This document shows positions 1-8,559 of a DNA stretch of 15,981 nucleotides, piece after piece (within the stretch, counting starts at the first letter, position 1; every line of letters starts with the position of its first letter). Source of the DNA: an uncultured Clostridium sp. (GTDB lineage Bacteria; Bacillota; Clostridia; Christensenellales; CAG-138); NCBI GenBank assembly GCA_900542285.1, contig UQNF01000037.1, positions 1-15,981 of the forward strand, read 5' to 3'. The notes beneath the pieces were generated by a model. It was not told the DNA's origin. It worked only from the letters and a program-made list of their open reading frames with translations, and did not search any database. A program made the translations under genes and the position numbers.

Positions 1-3000
1 AGAGCGTTGCATCAACGAGGTCAACACTACCGTCGCCGTTGATGTCGCAGTCTGCAATGACATTTTCAGATATTTCTGCAATGCCAAGGCAATAGCGCAT
101 CAGAAGCAGTACATCAGCAGAGTCGATTCTGCCATCGCCGTTGATATCGATAAGATGGGAGCTGGGACGGTCGACAAGGACGATCTCCTCGCGGTTCCTG
201 ACGCGGAGCCTCGGAATGAAGCCGCCTTCAGGATCTTCGGTATCAACCGTTATTGAGGCAAGACCGATCGCCGAGATAGTATCGCCAAGCTGAACATCGA
301 TCTCGTAGCTGCTCATTATGTAGCCATCGATGAATACGCGAGCGGTTCCGGTAGCGTCCTCTACCATAATGGTCTCAAGGGTGCCGTCGCTTGCAAAGCC
401 GATGTAGGTAACCTTGCCTTGAACCTTTACAAGAGAACCGGTGTATGCCATGCTCATCGCTTCCTCCGCAGTGAGAAGAGCGGGTTCAACGATGGATTCT
501 TCCTCATCAAGCGCAACGATATCGGTGACAACGAGTTCCCTTTCGCCGTTATAGGAGCCTGTTACGCCCGTTACACGAACCTTCTGACCGATGTGGAAAT
601 CGCCTGCTACGGGGAAGAGGTTGATGCCTGCGGTATCATCCTGGATATAGATGCAGTCGAAGAATGCGGTATCCTGATCGTAACCGGAAGCATTGGAGGT
701 GACATAGCCTTCAACCGTGAACTTAAGTCCTTCATCAGCAGCATTGACATCCGCAATCGGGGTGATTGTGGGCTCGGGAATGAGCATATTGATGATGTTC
801 ATTACGAGCTGATAGTTGCTGTTCTGGAGGGTCGTAGCGTTCTCTACCTCGACAGCGACTTCGAAGGTGGAGAAGAAGGTAACGCCGCTGACTATCATCC
901 AACCGCCGCCTGCAAGGTCCTCAAGGCTCATGACGCAGACCTCGCCCATGGGAACGACAACGGTATCGTTATCGTAATCGGGAACGTAGGAGCTGCTGCC
1001 GCCGAAATCAGCGGTATAGTTTGCGCCCCAAGTGGTGCTGTAACCTACAATCACGGGGATAGCGTTCTCGCCCGGGATTACGGGTGCGCCGTTGTAGCAG
1101 GAGAAGCTGTTATTTGTGGTCTCAAGGACGTCTTCAAGCAGCCATACGGGCTCATTTTCCCATGTATAGTTGTAGTTATCCTCCGAGATGAGATACAGAC
1201 GGTATGCTTCGTTTGCCTTTTCGACATTATCAACAACGATACCGTTTGCAATGGTGGTGCTGCTTCCGACAGCCGCAAGGATCTGATTGGAGATCGTGTG
1301 AGCCTGTTCCGCAACATTTGTGGGGTTGCCGCGGTCGGACTTGGAGCAGACGATAACATTTCCTCCGTTTGCCGCATACTCTGCGATCGCAGCGAGCTCA
1401 GCCTCCGTATAGAGATTGGCTTCGCCTACGGATTCCCATCCGTTATAGGGAACGGTGAGAATGAGCAGGGCATAATCCTTGATGTTCTCATATGTCAGCT
1501 CGCCGCTGTAAACATAGTTGGCGCGGATCGCATTCTGTGCACAGAGCTCGATGAAGGCCGCATCGCTGCCCGCATAATTGCCGCTGACATAGAAGTTTAC
1601 ATGGCCGTAATCGATGCCGATATCGATTAGCTCGGAAGGATCGAGTACCTCAAACTCATAGCTGTAAACGAACTGCATCCTCGTTTCGCCGAGATATCCG
1701 ACGGCTGTTACGGTAAAGGTCTGGCTGCCGAGGACAGTGGGAACGAATGAGAAGTTCTGATCGAGATCGGAATTCGTGAGGATAGTTCCGGGGTTAGCAA
1801 CAACGCCGAGAACAACCGGTTCATTCTGGCCTACGGTCAAAGTATAGGTGATGGACTCGATGACGAATTCGGTCGCTTCATAGTTATAGAGGGTGGTGGT
1901 GAAGGTGATCTCCTCATCCTTGACAGGGATGATGGTATCTGTGGTAACGTCATTGATGCCGACCTTTGCCACATCGCCGACCCAAACAGGCGCGGTAACA
2001 GCGATATCGCCGTCAGCCTGATCGATGCGGATGAAGTAATAGGAGTAGTCATTGGGCAGAGTGAACTCGAGCACTGCGCTGCTGCCTGTTACGGTCTCAG
2101 CGTATGCAACGACACCGCCGTTTACGATAACGGATACCTTGCCGATCACTTCGCCGTCGGGATCGTTAACGGAAACATAAATGTTGACCGCATCGATGGG
2201 ATTCTCCTCATCATCGGGAATGATGGAGCCCATGATCATATCATTGAGCGAATAGAAGATCTCAAGGTTCTTATCCTCGGTGGCATACATGGACATATTA
2301 CGCATGGCCTCATAGATGCCTTCCTCGGTGAAATTATCGGTGATGATAACATCACGGCCGGTGTTGGAGTTGCCCCACTTGCCCTTGTGGTTGTCCTGGT
2401 TATTGGTGGGGGCTACATGCCAACCCATATCAAGAGCGAGGGTGTACTGCTCATAGCTGGGCCAGTATGCAGAGCCGCCGACAGCGCCTTCGCCGTTGCC
2501 GACTTCAACCATGGTGATGACGCGGTCTGCGCCTGCATCATAATGACCGAAGTTATCGAAATTGCCGAAGGTCGTTCCGGGATGGTTGAACTCGTGAATG
2601 GTGTCGGGATAGTTCTTGATGAGGTCATAGTATGCAACAAGACCTGCGCCGCCCTGAACGGTATAGATGCTGTTCTGGCGGGACACAACACCGACGGAAT
2701 TATAGGTGTTCATATGGCCATACTGACCGGACCATGTCATTTCATAACCGCCGATGAAGATAACGCTGTTCTGACGCTCATTGAAGCTGTCAATGGTGGT
2801 CGTATAGTTATACCACTTTGAATGGCCGTTATCCGCGATAATGCCGGACTCAACATTTTCAAAGTCGCCAAGAGCGTTCTTGGAATCGAAATAGTTGGAG
2901 TGATCGGTTATGGCAATGAAATCCACATTCTCGCTGTCGGGAAGGCTCATAACATAGTTATAAACATCTTCAAGCGTACCCGTTCCATCGGAATACTCTG

Positions 3001-6000
3001 CTGTATGAGAGTGGAGCTGACCGAAATAGAAGCTATAGGTGGGTTCGCCGACGGTGAAACTCCAGCTGTAGGTCACGCTGTTGTTGTCCTGACGGTTGAT
3101 AGCCACGGTTGCGTTATACTTGCCGTCGGAAAGCTCGCCTTCGTAATTGAATGTCGCCTTCTCGCCTTCAACGGTGGTGGTTCCCTCTACGCCGTCAACG
3201 GTGATGACAACATTGGGGTTCTCGCCTGCATTGGTAAAGGTAACGGAGATCTCAGGGGTCTTATCCTCATGAGTTGCGCTATTGGCAGCAGGAACAACCT
3301 CGATAATCTGAGGATTATCGATAATGCTGATGACAGCGGTCTCCGTTGATTCGACATTATAGATATCGGTTGCGGTGAATACGAGCGTCATGCTGTCATT
3401 GCCGGCAAGAATGGCGGAGCCTGGGATGGTCGCCTTATACTTGAGGCTGAGGGTGTTGAACTCCATTTCGACGGTTTCGGTGACTTCGCCGATGGTGTAG
3501 GAAACTGTAACGCTCTTAATGCCATAATCATCGGTCACGGTGACAGCAACATCGTAGTCAACACCGACGGAAGCATCAAGGAAGCTCGGGAGGGTGATCA
3601 CAGGAGCCTTGTTTTCACCGTAATACTCGCCGCCGCGGAGCTGGTCGGTGGAAGAATACTTGCTGAGAGCTGCGCAAAGGGTAACGGTCTCGCCGGCGGA
3701 TACTGCGTACTCATCATAGGGATAAGCACGATAGATACCGAGCTGAGCGCCGTTAGCGTCGGTCATGTAGGTGGTGCCGTTATCGTTATACTCACCAAGA
3801 GTTACATTATAGACCTTGATGTACTCACTGAGGAGGTTTGCCTTGTTTGCAAGCACCTCGGAGAAATCGTTGAAGGGCTGAGCCGGGATGGGGTCTGCGT
3901 GATACAGCACCTCGACGCTCGTTGCGCTCTGGATCTGAGGGACTCCGCCATAGGTCGTCTTGGTGGCGGTTATCTTCAGCACATCGCCAATCTGATAATC
4001 ATCGAGGGAATTATACATCTGAAGACCGACGACTTCGCCTCCGATAATGTCCTCAAGAATAGCGGAATTGATGGAAGCATAGTTGCCGAAGCGATAGACG
4101 AGCTGTGCAATGACGGTCACCTCGGTACTGTCCGCAACTAAGAGGACCTCCGGGATCGTCATGCAGCCTTCGGGCACTTCGGTGATAGGATCGATGAATT
4201 CGATATGCTCGGTCACGCCTTCAGCATTCAAAACGCGGAGCTGTGCACTGTTAAAGCAGGAAACGACTGCAACAACATCAACAACATCGCCCTCGACAAA
4301 ATTGATCTCGGGGAGCTTATAGATATTGATGCTGCTTTCGCCCTGGGTAATGGGGGTATTTCCGGAATTATTGATAGTTCCGAGGGTCACGCCCTCGAGC
4401 TTGATGCGCTCACACATATAGGTGTCGGGAGCAGCAAGAAGCTCCGCAAGGGTCACCGTCTCAAGAGGCAGAACATTGCCCGATGAAATTATGGTGATAG
4501 CTTCGCCTGTGGGATCGATGCCGGAGAGCTCAGGCAGTCCCTTATATGCCGCACGAGTGCCGGTTGCCTGTACCATGTCGCCAACTGCAATGGTTTCGCT
4601 TGCAGCAGTGAGGTAAAGAACGATACCGCCGGTCGCATCCTGAACATAGATATTCCTGCCGTCAATGAAGGTCACCGTGCCGCGAACGGTTGCGGAAGCT
4701 CCGTTTTCAAGAGAGAGGGCTTCGGCAATAGTGATATAAGGAAGGGTCTCCTGTACATAATCGGTGCTTTCGCCGTTCCTGAGCTGTACGGTCGAATTGT
4801 ACTTGGAAGCAGCTGCATAGACATCGACCACATCACCCTCCGATACGCCTGCGGGATAGGCCGCCGCACGATAGATGGGCATGGAGCCGGTCTCGTCGGT
4901 GATTGTGGTGGAGCCGTTCGAATTGTACGCTCCAAGGGTTGCATTCTTGATGACGACATATTCGGAGAGGTAATCCGCAATATTGCTCTTGAGTTCGTCA
5001 ACGGTGACTTCCTGAGCCGCCATGGGGGGTACCTCTGTGTCAAGAACGGTAACAGCGGTGACGGAAGAGATCTGACGCACTCCGCCGTATTCGCCGACAG
5101 TACCGGTCACTGCAACGATGTCGCCGACATTGTAAGAGGCGATATTGGTGTAATCATAGATCTGAAGACCGATGATCTCGTTGTCCGCAACGTCACCGAG
5201 AAGGATGCTGTTGAGGCTGCCATAGTTGCCGAATACAAATGTCACCTGACCGACAACGGTATAGGTTCCGGATGCGCTCGAAAGGGCAAGGATCTGATCG
5301 ATGGTCGTATAGTCGGGATAATCCGCAGGATCGATCGGATCGGGAATGAGAACGACGGTCTCGACATCATCAGCAGAGGTGACTCTGAGCTGAACGGTAT
5401 TGTAGCAGCTGACGACTGCGGTCACATTGACGGTATCGCCTTCGACTGCATCGCATTCCGGTATCTTATAGATAACGGTTGAGCTTTCGCCCTGGGTCAG
5501 AGTGGTATTTCCGCTCGTATTGAGAGCGCCGATCGTTGCGTTCTTGATGATCACGCGCTCGCACATATAGTCCGCAGTGTTGGCAAGAAGCTCTTCGATC
5601 GTCACTTCCTCCAGCGGGAGCAGATTTTTGTTAGAAATGATAGTAAACTGTGCTTCATCGGTGGGGTTTACGCCGGAAATCTCAGGCAGTCCCCTATAGG
5701 TTGCCCTGCTTCCTTTTGCATAGATCATATCACCGATAACAACGGTGGGTGCTGCGGTAAAGTAGACATCAATACCGGCGGTCTCGTCCTGGATGTAGAC
5801 ATTCCTGCCGTCGATATAGGTAACGGTACCGATAACGGATACATCCGCAGTGCCGTTCTCAAGTGCGAGAGCCTCCGCAATCGTATAATCGGCGGTCGGA
5901 GTCGGATCGTCGGTGGGTCCTTCTGTCTCTTCGGGTTCGCTGCTGTTAACGCCTGAGATCACGAGGTCGTCTATGCGAAGCGTTCCTGTCCCTGCGATGG

Positions 6001-6562
6001 TTCCGTTTACACTGACGGTATCAAGGACTGCAAAGCGAATATAGAGGGTCTCCACGCCATTGCAGGCCTCCGGAAGTGCTGTATCAGCGATACTTCCCCA
6101 GGATGCTCCCGAAGCAGAATACTCGGTTACTTCTTCGAAGCTTACGCCGTCGGTGCTGTACTGCAAATGTACGTTTTTGGGTCCCGTATTGGAAGGACGG
6201 AAGGCTGCCGATACTTTTATATCGGTGTAGCCCGAGGCATTAACTGTTACAGCATAATACTTCGGCGAAGTTGTCGAAGCATCAGCCCAACTTGTGCTGC
6301 TGAGGGCCTTGGATGAGCCATTGCCACTCGAGTAGCTGAATGTTACGGCGCTTTCACGAGTGATAGTTGCGCCTGTGTTTGCTGCGTTAGCTGTGCTTGC
6401 GACCGCAGTTTCGGATTCAAAATCCCATCCTACGATCGTTTCCGTTTCATCGACAACCTTGGGCAGCTCGATAAGCTGTGCCAAAGAGGCGATGGGGAGC
6501 AGCGTCAGCGTCATCAGCGCGGCCATGAGTATAGCCGTAAACCTTTTTACGCTTTTGGTCAT
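1..6562 (-). CDS. Giant secreted PHP-domain (CehA/McbA-like) phosphoesterase with OB-fold repeats and C-terminal dockerin; partial at left edge
   Basis: A single open frame of 2187 codons runs from ATG at 6562 (GGAGG at 6567-6571) off the window. Residues 1-28 are a signal peptide with a likely SLA|Q cleavage site. Next come a jelly-roll-like domain (about 40-200), a short Pro/Thr/Glu linker, four OB-fold-like modules (about 225-980), and two Ig-like domains (about 985-1172). The PHP metallophosphoesterase domain (about 1175-1420) has H1184-S-H1186, T-D1220-H1221, NH1327PG and QD1390NH1392 as probable metal ligands. A glutamine-amidotransferase/DUF4350-like region (about 1640-1925), another OB-fold pair and a type I dockerin follow. 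The dockerin has two calcium loops (DINGDGRIDSAD and DINGDGSVDLVD), the second near the window edge. PHP proteins of this type hydrolyse phosphoesters or related bonds; the substrate here is unknown. The dockerin implies docking to a cohesin-bearing scaffold or surface protein. Sure of secretion, PHP and dockerin; the outer domain borders are approximate. Confidence 0.9.
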   Translation of the reverse strand, partial: MTKSVKRFTAILMAALMTLTLLPIASLAQLIELPKVVDETETIVGWDFESETAVASTANAANTGATITRESAVTFSYSSGNGSSKALSSTSWADASTTSPKYYAVTVNASGYTDIKVSAAFRPSNTGPKNVHLQYSTDGVSFEEVTEYSASGASWGSIADTALPEACNGVETLYIRFAVLDTVSVNGTIAGTGTLRIDDLVISGVNSSEPEETEGPTDDPTPTADYTIAEALALENGTADVSVIGTVTYIDGRNVYIQDETAGIDVYFTAAPTVVIGDMIYAKGSRATYRGLPEISGVNPTDEAQFTIISNKNLLPLEEVTIEELLANTADYMCERVIIKNATIGALNTSGNTTLTQGESSTVIYKIPECDAVEGDTVNVTAVVSCYNTVQLRVTSADDVETVVLIPDPIDPADYPDYTTIDQILALSSASGTYTVVGQVTFVFGNYGSLNSILLGDVADNEIIGLQIYDYTNIASYNVGDIVAVTGTVGEYGGVRQISSVTAVTVLDTEVPPMAAQEVTVDELKSNIADYLSEYVVIKNATLGAYNSNGSTTITDETGSMPIYRAAAYPAGVSEGDVVDVYAAASKYNSTVQLRNGESTDYVQETLPYITIAEALSLENGASATVRGTVTFIDGRNIYVQDATGGIVLYLTAASETIAVGDMVQATGTRAAYKGLPELSGIDPTGEAITIISSGNVLPLETVTLAELLAAPDTYMCERIKLEGVTLGTINNSGNTPITQGESSINIYKLPEINFVEGDVVDVVAVVSCFNSAQLRVLNAEGVTEHIEFIDPITEVPEGCMTIPEVLLVADSTEVTVIAQLVYRFGNYASINSAILEDIIGGEVVGLQMYNSLDDYQIGDVLKITATKTTYGGVPQIQSATSVEVLYHADPIPAQPFNDFSEVLANKANLLSEYIKVYNVTLGEYNDNGTTYMTDANGAQLGIYRAYPYDEYAVSAGETVTLCAALSKYSSTDQLRGGEYYGENKAPVITLPSFLDASVGVDYDVAVTVTDDYGIKSVTVSYTIGEVTETVEMEFNTLSLKYKATIPGSAILAGNDSMTLVFTATDIYNVESTETAVISIIDNPQIIEVVPAANSATHEDKTPEISVTFTNAGENPNVVITVDGVEGTTTVEGEKATFNYEGELSDGKYNATVAINRQDNNSVTYSWSFTVGEPTYSFYFGQLHSHTAEYSDGTGTLEDVYNYVMSLPDSENVDFIAITDHSNYFDSKNALGDFENVESGIIADNGHSKWYNYTTTIDSFNERQNSVIFIGGYEMTWSGQYGHMNTYNSVGVVSRQNSIYTVQGGAGLVAYYDLIKNYPDTIHEFNHPGTTFGNFDNFGHYDAGADRVITMVEVGNGEGAVGGSAYWPSYEQYTLALDMGWHVAPTNNQDNHKGKWGNSNTGRDVIITDNFTEEGIYEAMRNMSMYATEDKNLEIFYSLNDMIMGSIIPDDEENPIDAVNIYVSVNDPDGEVIGKVSVIVNGGVVAYAETVTGSSAVLEFTLPNDYSYYFIRIDQADGDIAVTAPVWVGDVAKVGINDVTTDTIIPVKDEEITFTTTLYNYEATEFVIESITYTLTVGQNEPVVLGVVANPGTILTNSDLDQNFSFVPTVLGSQTFTVTAVGYLGETRMQFVYSYEFEVLDPSELIDIGIDYGHVNFYVSGNYAGSDAAFIELCAQNAIRANYVYSGELTYENIKDYALLILTVPYNGWESVGEANLYTEAELAAIAEYAANGGNVIVCSKSDRGNPTNVAEQAHTISNQILAAVGSSTTIANGIVVDNVEKANEAYRLYLISEDNYNYTWENEPVWLLEDVLETTNNSFSCYNGAPVIPGENAIPVIVGYSTTWGANYTADFGGSSSYVPDYDNDTVVVPMGEVCVMSLEDLAGGGWMIVSGVTFFSTFEVAVEVENATTLQNSNYQLVMNIINMLIPEPTITPIADVNAADEGLKFTVEGYVTSNASGYDQDTAFFDCIYIQDDTAGINLFPVAGDFHIGQKVRVTGVTGSYNGERELVVTDIVALDEEESIVEPALLTAEEAMSMAYTGSLVKVQGKVTYIGFASDGTLETIMVEDATGTARVFIDGYIMSSYEIDVQLGDTISAIGLASITVDTEDPEGGFIPRLRVRNREEIVLVDRPSSHLIDINGDGRIDSADVLLLMRYCLGIAEISENVIADCDINGDGSVDLVDATL

Positions 6563-6566
6563 TGTT

Positions 6567-6571
6567 CCTCC
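6567..6571 (-). promoter_or_regulatory. Ribosome binding site of the PHP-dockerin gene
   Basis: GGAGG lies 4 nt before the ATG at 6562. It decides the start, because the codons directly after that ATG encode a typical positively charged signal-peptide n-region followed by a hydrophobic core. Confidence 0.85.
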
Positions 6572-6584
6572 ACGAAGTTTTATT

Positions 6585-6605
6585 GCATCGGGGCATGCCC
6601 CATGC
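6585..6605 (-). repeat. GC-rich inverted repeat in the 5' leader of the PHP-dockerin gene
   Basis: The 12-bp perfect palindrome GGGGCATGCCCC (6590-6601) is flanked by GCAT (6585-6588) and ATGC (6602-6605), so the arms extend to eight pairs with one bulged base at 6589. It sits between the promoter and the ribosome binding site. It could be an mRNA hairpin affecting stability or translation, or a DNA operator. No T-tract follows it on the coding strand, so it is not a terminator. Confidence 0.6.
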
Positions 6606-6621
6606 ATATTGGTACTATGTT

Positions 6622-6627
6622 ATCATA
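6622..6627 (-). promoter_or_regulatory. Extended -10 promoter element for the PHP-dockerin gene
   Basis: TATGAT is preceded by TGG, matching the extended -10 form TGnTATAAT at 5 of 6 hexamer positions. The hexamer 17 nt upstream is TGGAAT, a poor -35, as is usual for extended -10 promoters. It lies about 60 nt before the start codon and downstream of the lipoprotein gene's terminator, so the big gene is probably its own transcription unit. Confidence 0.55.
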
Positions 6628-6690
6628 CCATATTAGCCTTCTTTATTCCATAGTTTTCCCCAAATTTTCCCGAAAGTTTGCAAATTTTAC

Positions 6691-6725
6691 AAAAAAAGGA
6701 TGAGGACATCAAATAATCCTCACCC
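6691..6725 (-). terminator. Rho-independent terminator after the lipoprotein gene
   Basis: A 9-bp stem (6717-6725 with 6698-6706, one G-U pair) and a 10-nt loop are followed by seven T residues (6697-6691) on the minus strand. It begins about 20 nt past the lipoprotein stop codon and separates that gene from the PHP-dockerin gene. Confidence 0.9.
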
Positions 6726-6744
6726 AATGCTGTTCTTAAGCGTC

Positions 6745-7974
6745 TCAGAAGCTCAGAATAAAGTCAACGAATTCATATCCGAACGGACTCGCTTCGCTCG
6801 GTCTCAATACAAGCGTCGCATGGCAGACATATTCGGTATTTGCATATCCGAAGCTGCCGTAGATGACATCGCCAATAAGGCTAAGCGTACCATTCTCCGA
6901 TATCGCATTAATTATATCAAGATGAAACTCGTATTGTTTTGCATTTGTATCTATCAAATAGCAGTCGTCCTTCAGTTCGATATTGCATGCTCCTGTGTCG
7001 ATCCCGGGAAAATCCTTATTGAGAATGCTTCGATAAAGCCCTTCAAACTCCGCACGAGGGACCGAAATTATCCCCTTTTCAGGAACATAACCGCTGTTTA
7101 TATAGTACGAACCCATAAAAGCGGTAGCTGCGTATTCGGTCATTACGCCGTCGGTCACATTGCTTTCACGCACCATATTTGCAGTAACGAACCATGAGAA
7201 GAACGATTCCGCTTTCAGATACCCGTCAAGAGTAAAGCTGTCCTTCAGATCCTCCGACATCAGTTTCGAAAGCTCAAAGCATAACTTTAGCTGCCCGTAT
7301 TCGTACGGAGCAAGCACTCCCTCATCGACATAGACCGTGAATGTGCTTTCCGTTACGCTTACACCGTTATTCGTATCCGCCGCAGCCATGCAGTCGGTTA
7401 GGCTAAGCCCATCAAGCGCCATGCCATTCTCAGTCAGATAGTTGAATATCAGCTCGGCAGCCATAGTATCCGCATGGTAGCTCTTTATCACATCACCCAA
7501 GCCGATCTCATTACCGCATTCATCGAGCAGCAGCACATAGGTATGCGTATACGGCTGCGCTTCAAAGCAATGTTTCTCGGTAAAGATAATATTCGTAAAG
7601 CTCCCTGCGTCAACTATCTCGCATGAAACATCCGTATACGGCGGTTTGGCTACGGACTTGGACATATAGTTATCTTCCACGCGCTGCTGTAAATCCTCAA
7701 TATAGCTCTGCACCGCTTTATTCATGTTGGAACCTGCCGAATAGGTCTTGCTGAATTCCGGCAGTTCGACAATGCAGCAATAATCGCACGAATCGTAGTC
7801 CGCATCCTCCGGCCAATAACGGATATAGTGCGTCATGCTGTACCTATCCTCAGAAGGCGCAGCAGTATTCGGCTCTTCGGTCGGCCCCGGCGAACCGACA
7901 TTTTCGCCGCATGCGGAAAAAAGCATGATCGCAGCGAGTAAAAAGCAGATAAAAACGGATGTTCTCTTCATCAT
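6745..7974 (-). CDS. Secreted lipoprotein with RsiV/DUF3298-like region
   Basis: The 409-residue product starts with a lipoprotein signal peptide: n-region KR, hydrophobic core and lipobox L-F-S-A-C with Cys22 as the lipidation site. A Gly/Pro/Thr/Glu-rich spacer follows, as is usual for lipoproteins tethered outside the membrane. Residues about 75-240 resemble the DUF4163/DUF3298 (RsiV/PdaC-like) fold. They have a helix with YIEDLQQRV, a strand region reading YTHTYVLLLDECGNEIGL, and the segment VDEGVLAPYEYGQ, close to the family's 'PYEIAPYAEG' pattern. Residues about 270-409 are not recognised. Known relatives act as anti-sigma lysozyme sensors or precede peptidoglycan deacetylases, but neither an anti-sigma segment nor a deacetylase domain is present here, so the role is unknown. 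Two adjacent ATG codons (7974 and 7971) follow GGAAGGA; the second has the better spacing. The 124 nt between the upstream gene and this start hold no convincing promoter, so it may be cotranscribed. Confidence 0.75.
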   Translation of the reverse strand: MMKRTSVFICFLLAAIMLFSACGENVGSPGPTEEPNTAAPSEDRYSMTHYIRYWPEDADYDSCDYCCIVELPEFSKTYSAGSNMNKAVQSYIEDLQQRVEDNYMSKSVAKPPYTDVSCEIVDAGSFTNIIFTEKHCFEAQPYTHTYVLLLDECGNEIGLGDVIKSYHADTMAAELIFNYLTENGMALDGLSLTDCMAAADTNNGVSVTESTFTVYVDEGVLAPYEYGQLKLCFELSKLMSEDLKDSFTLDGYLKAESFFSWFVTANMVRESNVTDGVMTEYAATAFMGSYYINSGYVPEKGIISVPRAEFEGLYRSILNKDFPGIDTGACNIELKDDCYLIDTNAKQYEFHLDIINAISENGTLSLIGDVIYGSFGYANTEYVCHATLVLRPSEASPFGYEFVDFILSF

Positions 7975-8048
7975 TTATCCTTCCTTCTGTGCAATACAGG
8001 GCCGTAACAACGCATCAGCATCACGCCTGCAAAGCACTCATATCGTTT

Positions 8049-8123
8049 TCAATATGACTTCTTAGGGCCACCGCAAAGCTTCTTATGCATTAATAGTCTT
8101 AACTTCTATAAGAGTCATATTGA
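8049..8123. repeat. Long inverted repeat spanning the end of the ASCH-like gene
   Basis: Arms 8049-8064 and 8109-8123 share TCAATATGACT followed by CTTA, with one extra T in the left arm. That makes 15 matching bases in inverted orientation, separated by 44 bp. The right arm codes for the last residues of the ASCH-like protein and lies just before its stop. There is no T-tract, so this is not a canonical terminator. It may be an mRNA 3' hairpin, or the remains of a small mobile or duplicated segment. Confidence 0.6.
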
Positions 8124-8557
8124 GTGCCTGTCCCGGCAGCAACATCCTCAATCCTTTGTAGAATAAGCCAATCATCCATATTGCTTTGATGTTCAAATGC
8201 AATGGGGGTAATCTCCTCGACATTTTCGAATTCAACCAGACATAGGCATTTTTTATGCCAACGCACCATTTGCTTATCCGACAGGTTGAGCTTGCCCGAA
8301 TTTTCCGAAAGAATTCTTGTAATCTCCTCTTCGGAAAGCTTCACATAGTTTTGCACACTCTTAACAATGGCGGTTGCCGTTATGGAAGCGCTGCCCTTTT
8401 CGATAAAATACAGGCGTTCTCCCTCAAAAACTCTGCTGTGCGGAATCTTCCTTCCTGCCGCTCCGCGCACGACCATGGTCTTTGTACCTGCAATTATTTT
8501 GTCCAATACCCTAACGCCCTTTTTTCCTGCGTTGTCGCAATACACCAGATGTACCAT
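8099..8557 (-). CDS. Small PUA/ASCH-like domain protein, function unknown
   Basis: The 152-residue cytosolic protein starts at the ATG at 8557, chosen because GGAGG (8563-8567) lies 5 nt upstream; an in-frame TTG at 8569 falls inside that site and is rejected. The fold suggestion comes from the pattern RVFEGERLYFIEKGS, then an ITATAIVKSV strand, then WHKKCLCLVEFENVEEITPI. This resembles ASCH/EVE members of the PUA-like superfamily, which bind RNA or modified nucleotides. No catalytic motif is evident. The C-terminal tail (AAGTGTQYDSYRS) is low in predicted structure and its DNA overlaps an inverted repeat. A strong promoter and a possible short leader ORF lie just upstream. The superfamily assignment is tentative; the gene itself is well supported. 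Confidence 0.75.
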   Translation of the reverse strand: MVHLVYCDNAGKKGVRVLDKIIAGTKTMVVRGAAGRKIPHSRVFEGERLYFIEKGSASITATAIVKSVQNYVKLSEEEITRILSENSGKLNLSDKQMVRWHKKCLCLVEFENVEEITPIAFEHQSNMDDWLILQRIEDVAAGTGTQYDSYRS

Positions 8558-8559
8558 AA

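Noticed and set aside
419..1630. A 403-codon plus-strand open frame, and further long plus-strand frames at 2387-3349 and elsewhere below 6560
   Set aside because: They lie antisense to the continuous PHP-dockerin gene, have no good ribosome binding sites, and do not read as recognisable proteins; they result from that gene's codon bias.
1..6562. A possible frameshift or assembly collapse in the repetitive PHP-dockerin gene
   Set aside because: The frame from the ATG at 6562 to the left edge is continuous and in register with the dockerin loops, so no break is visible, though repeat collapse cannot be excluded from one sequence.
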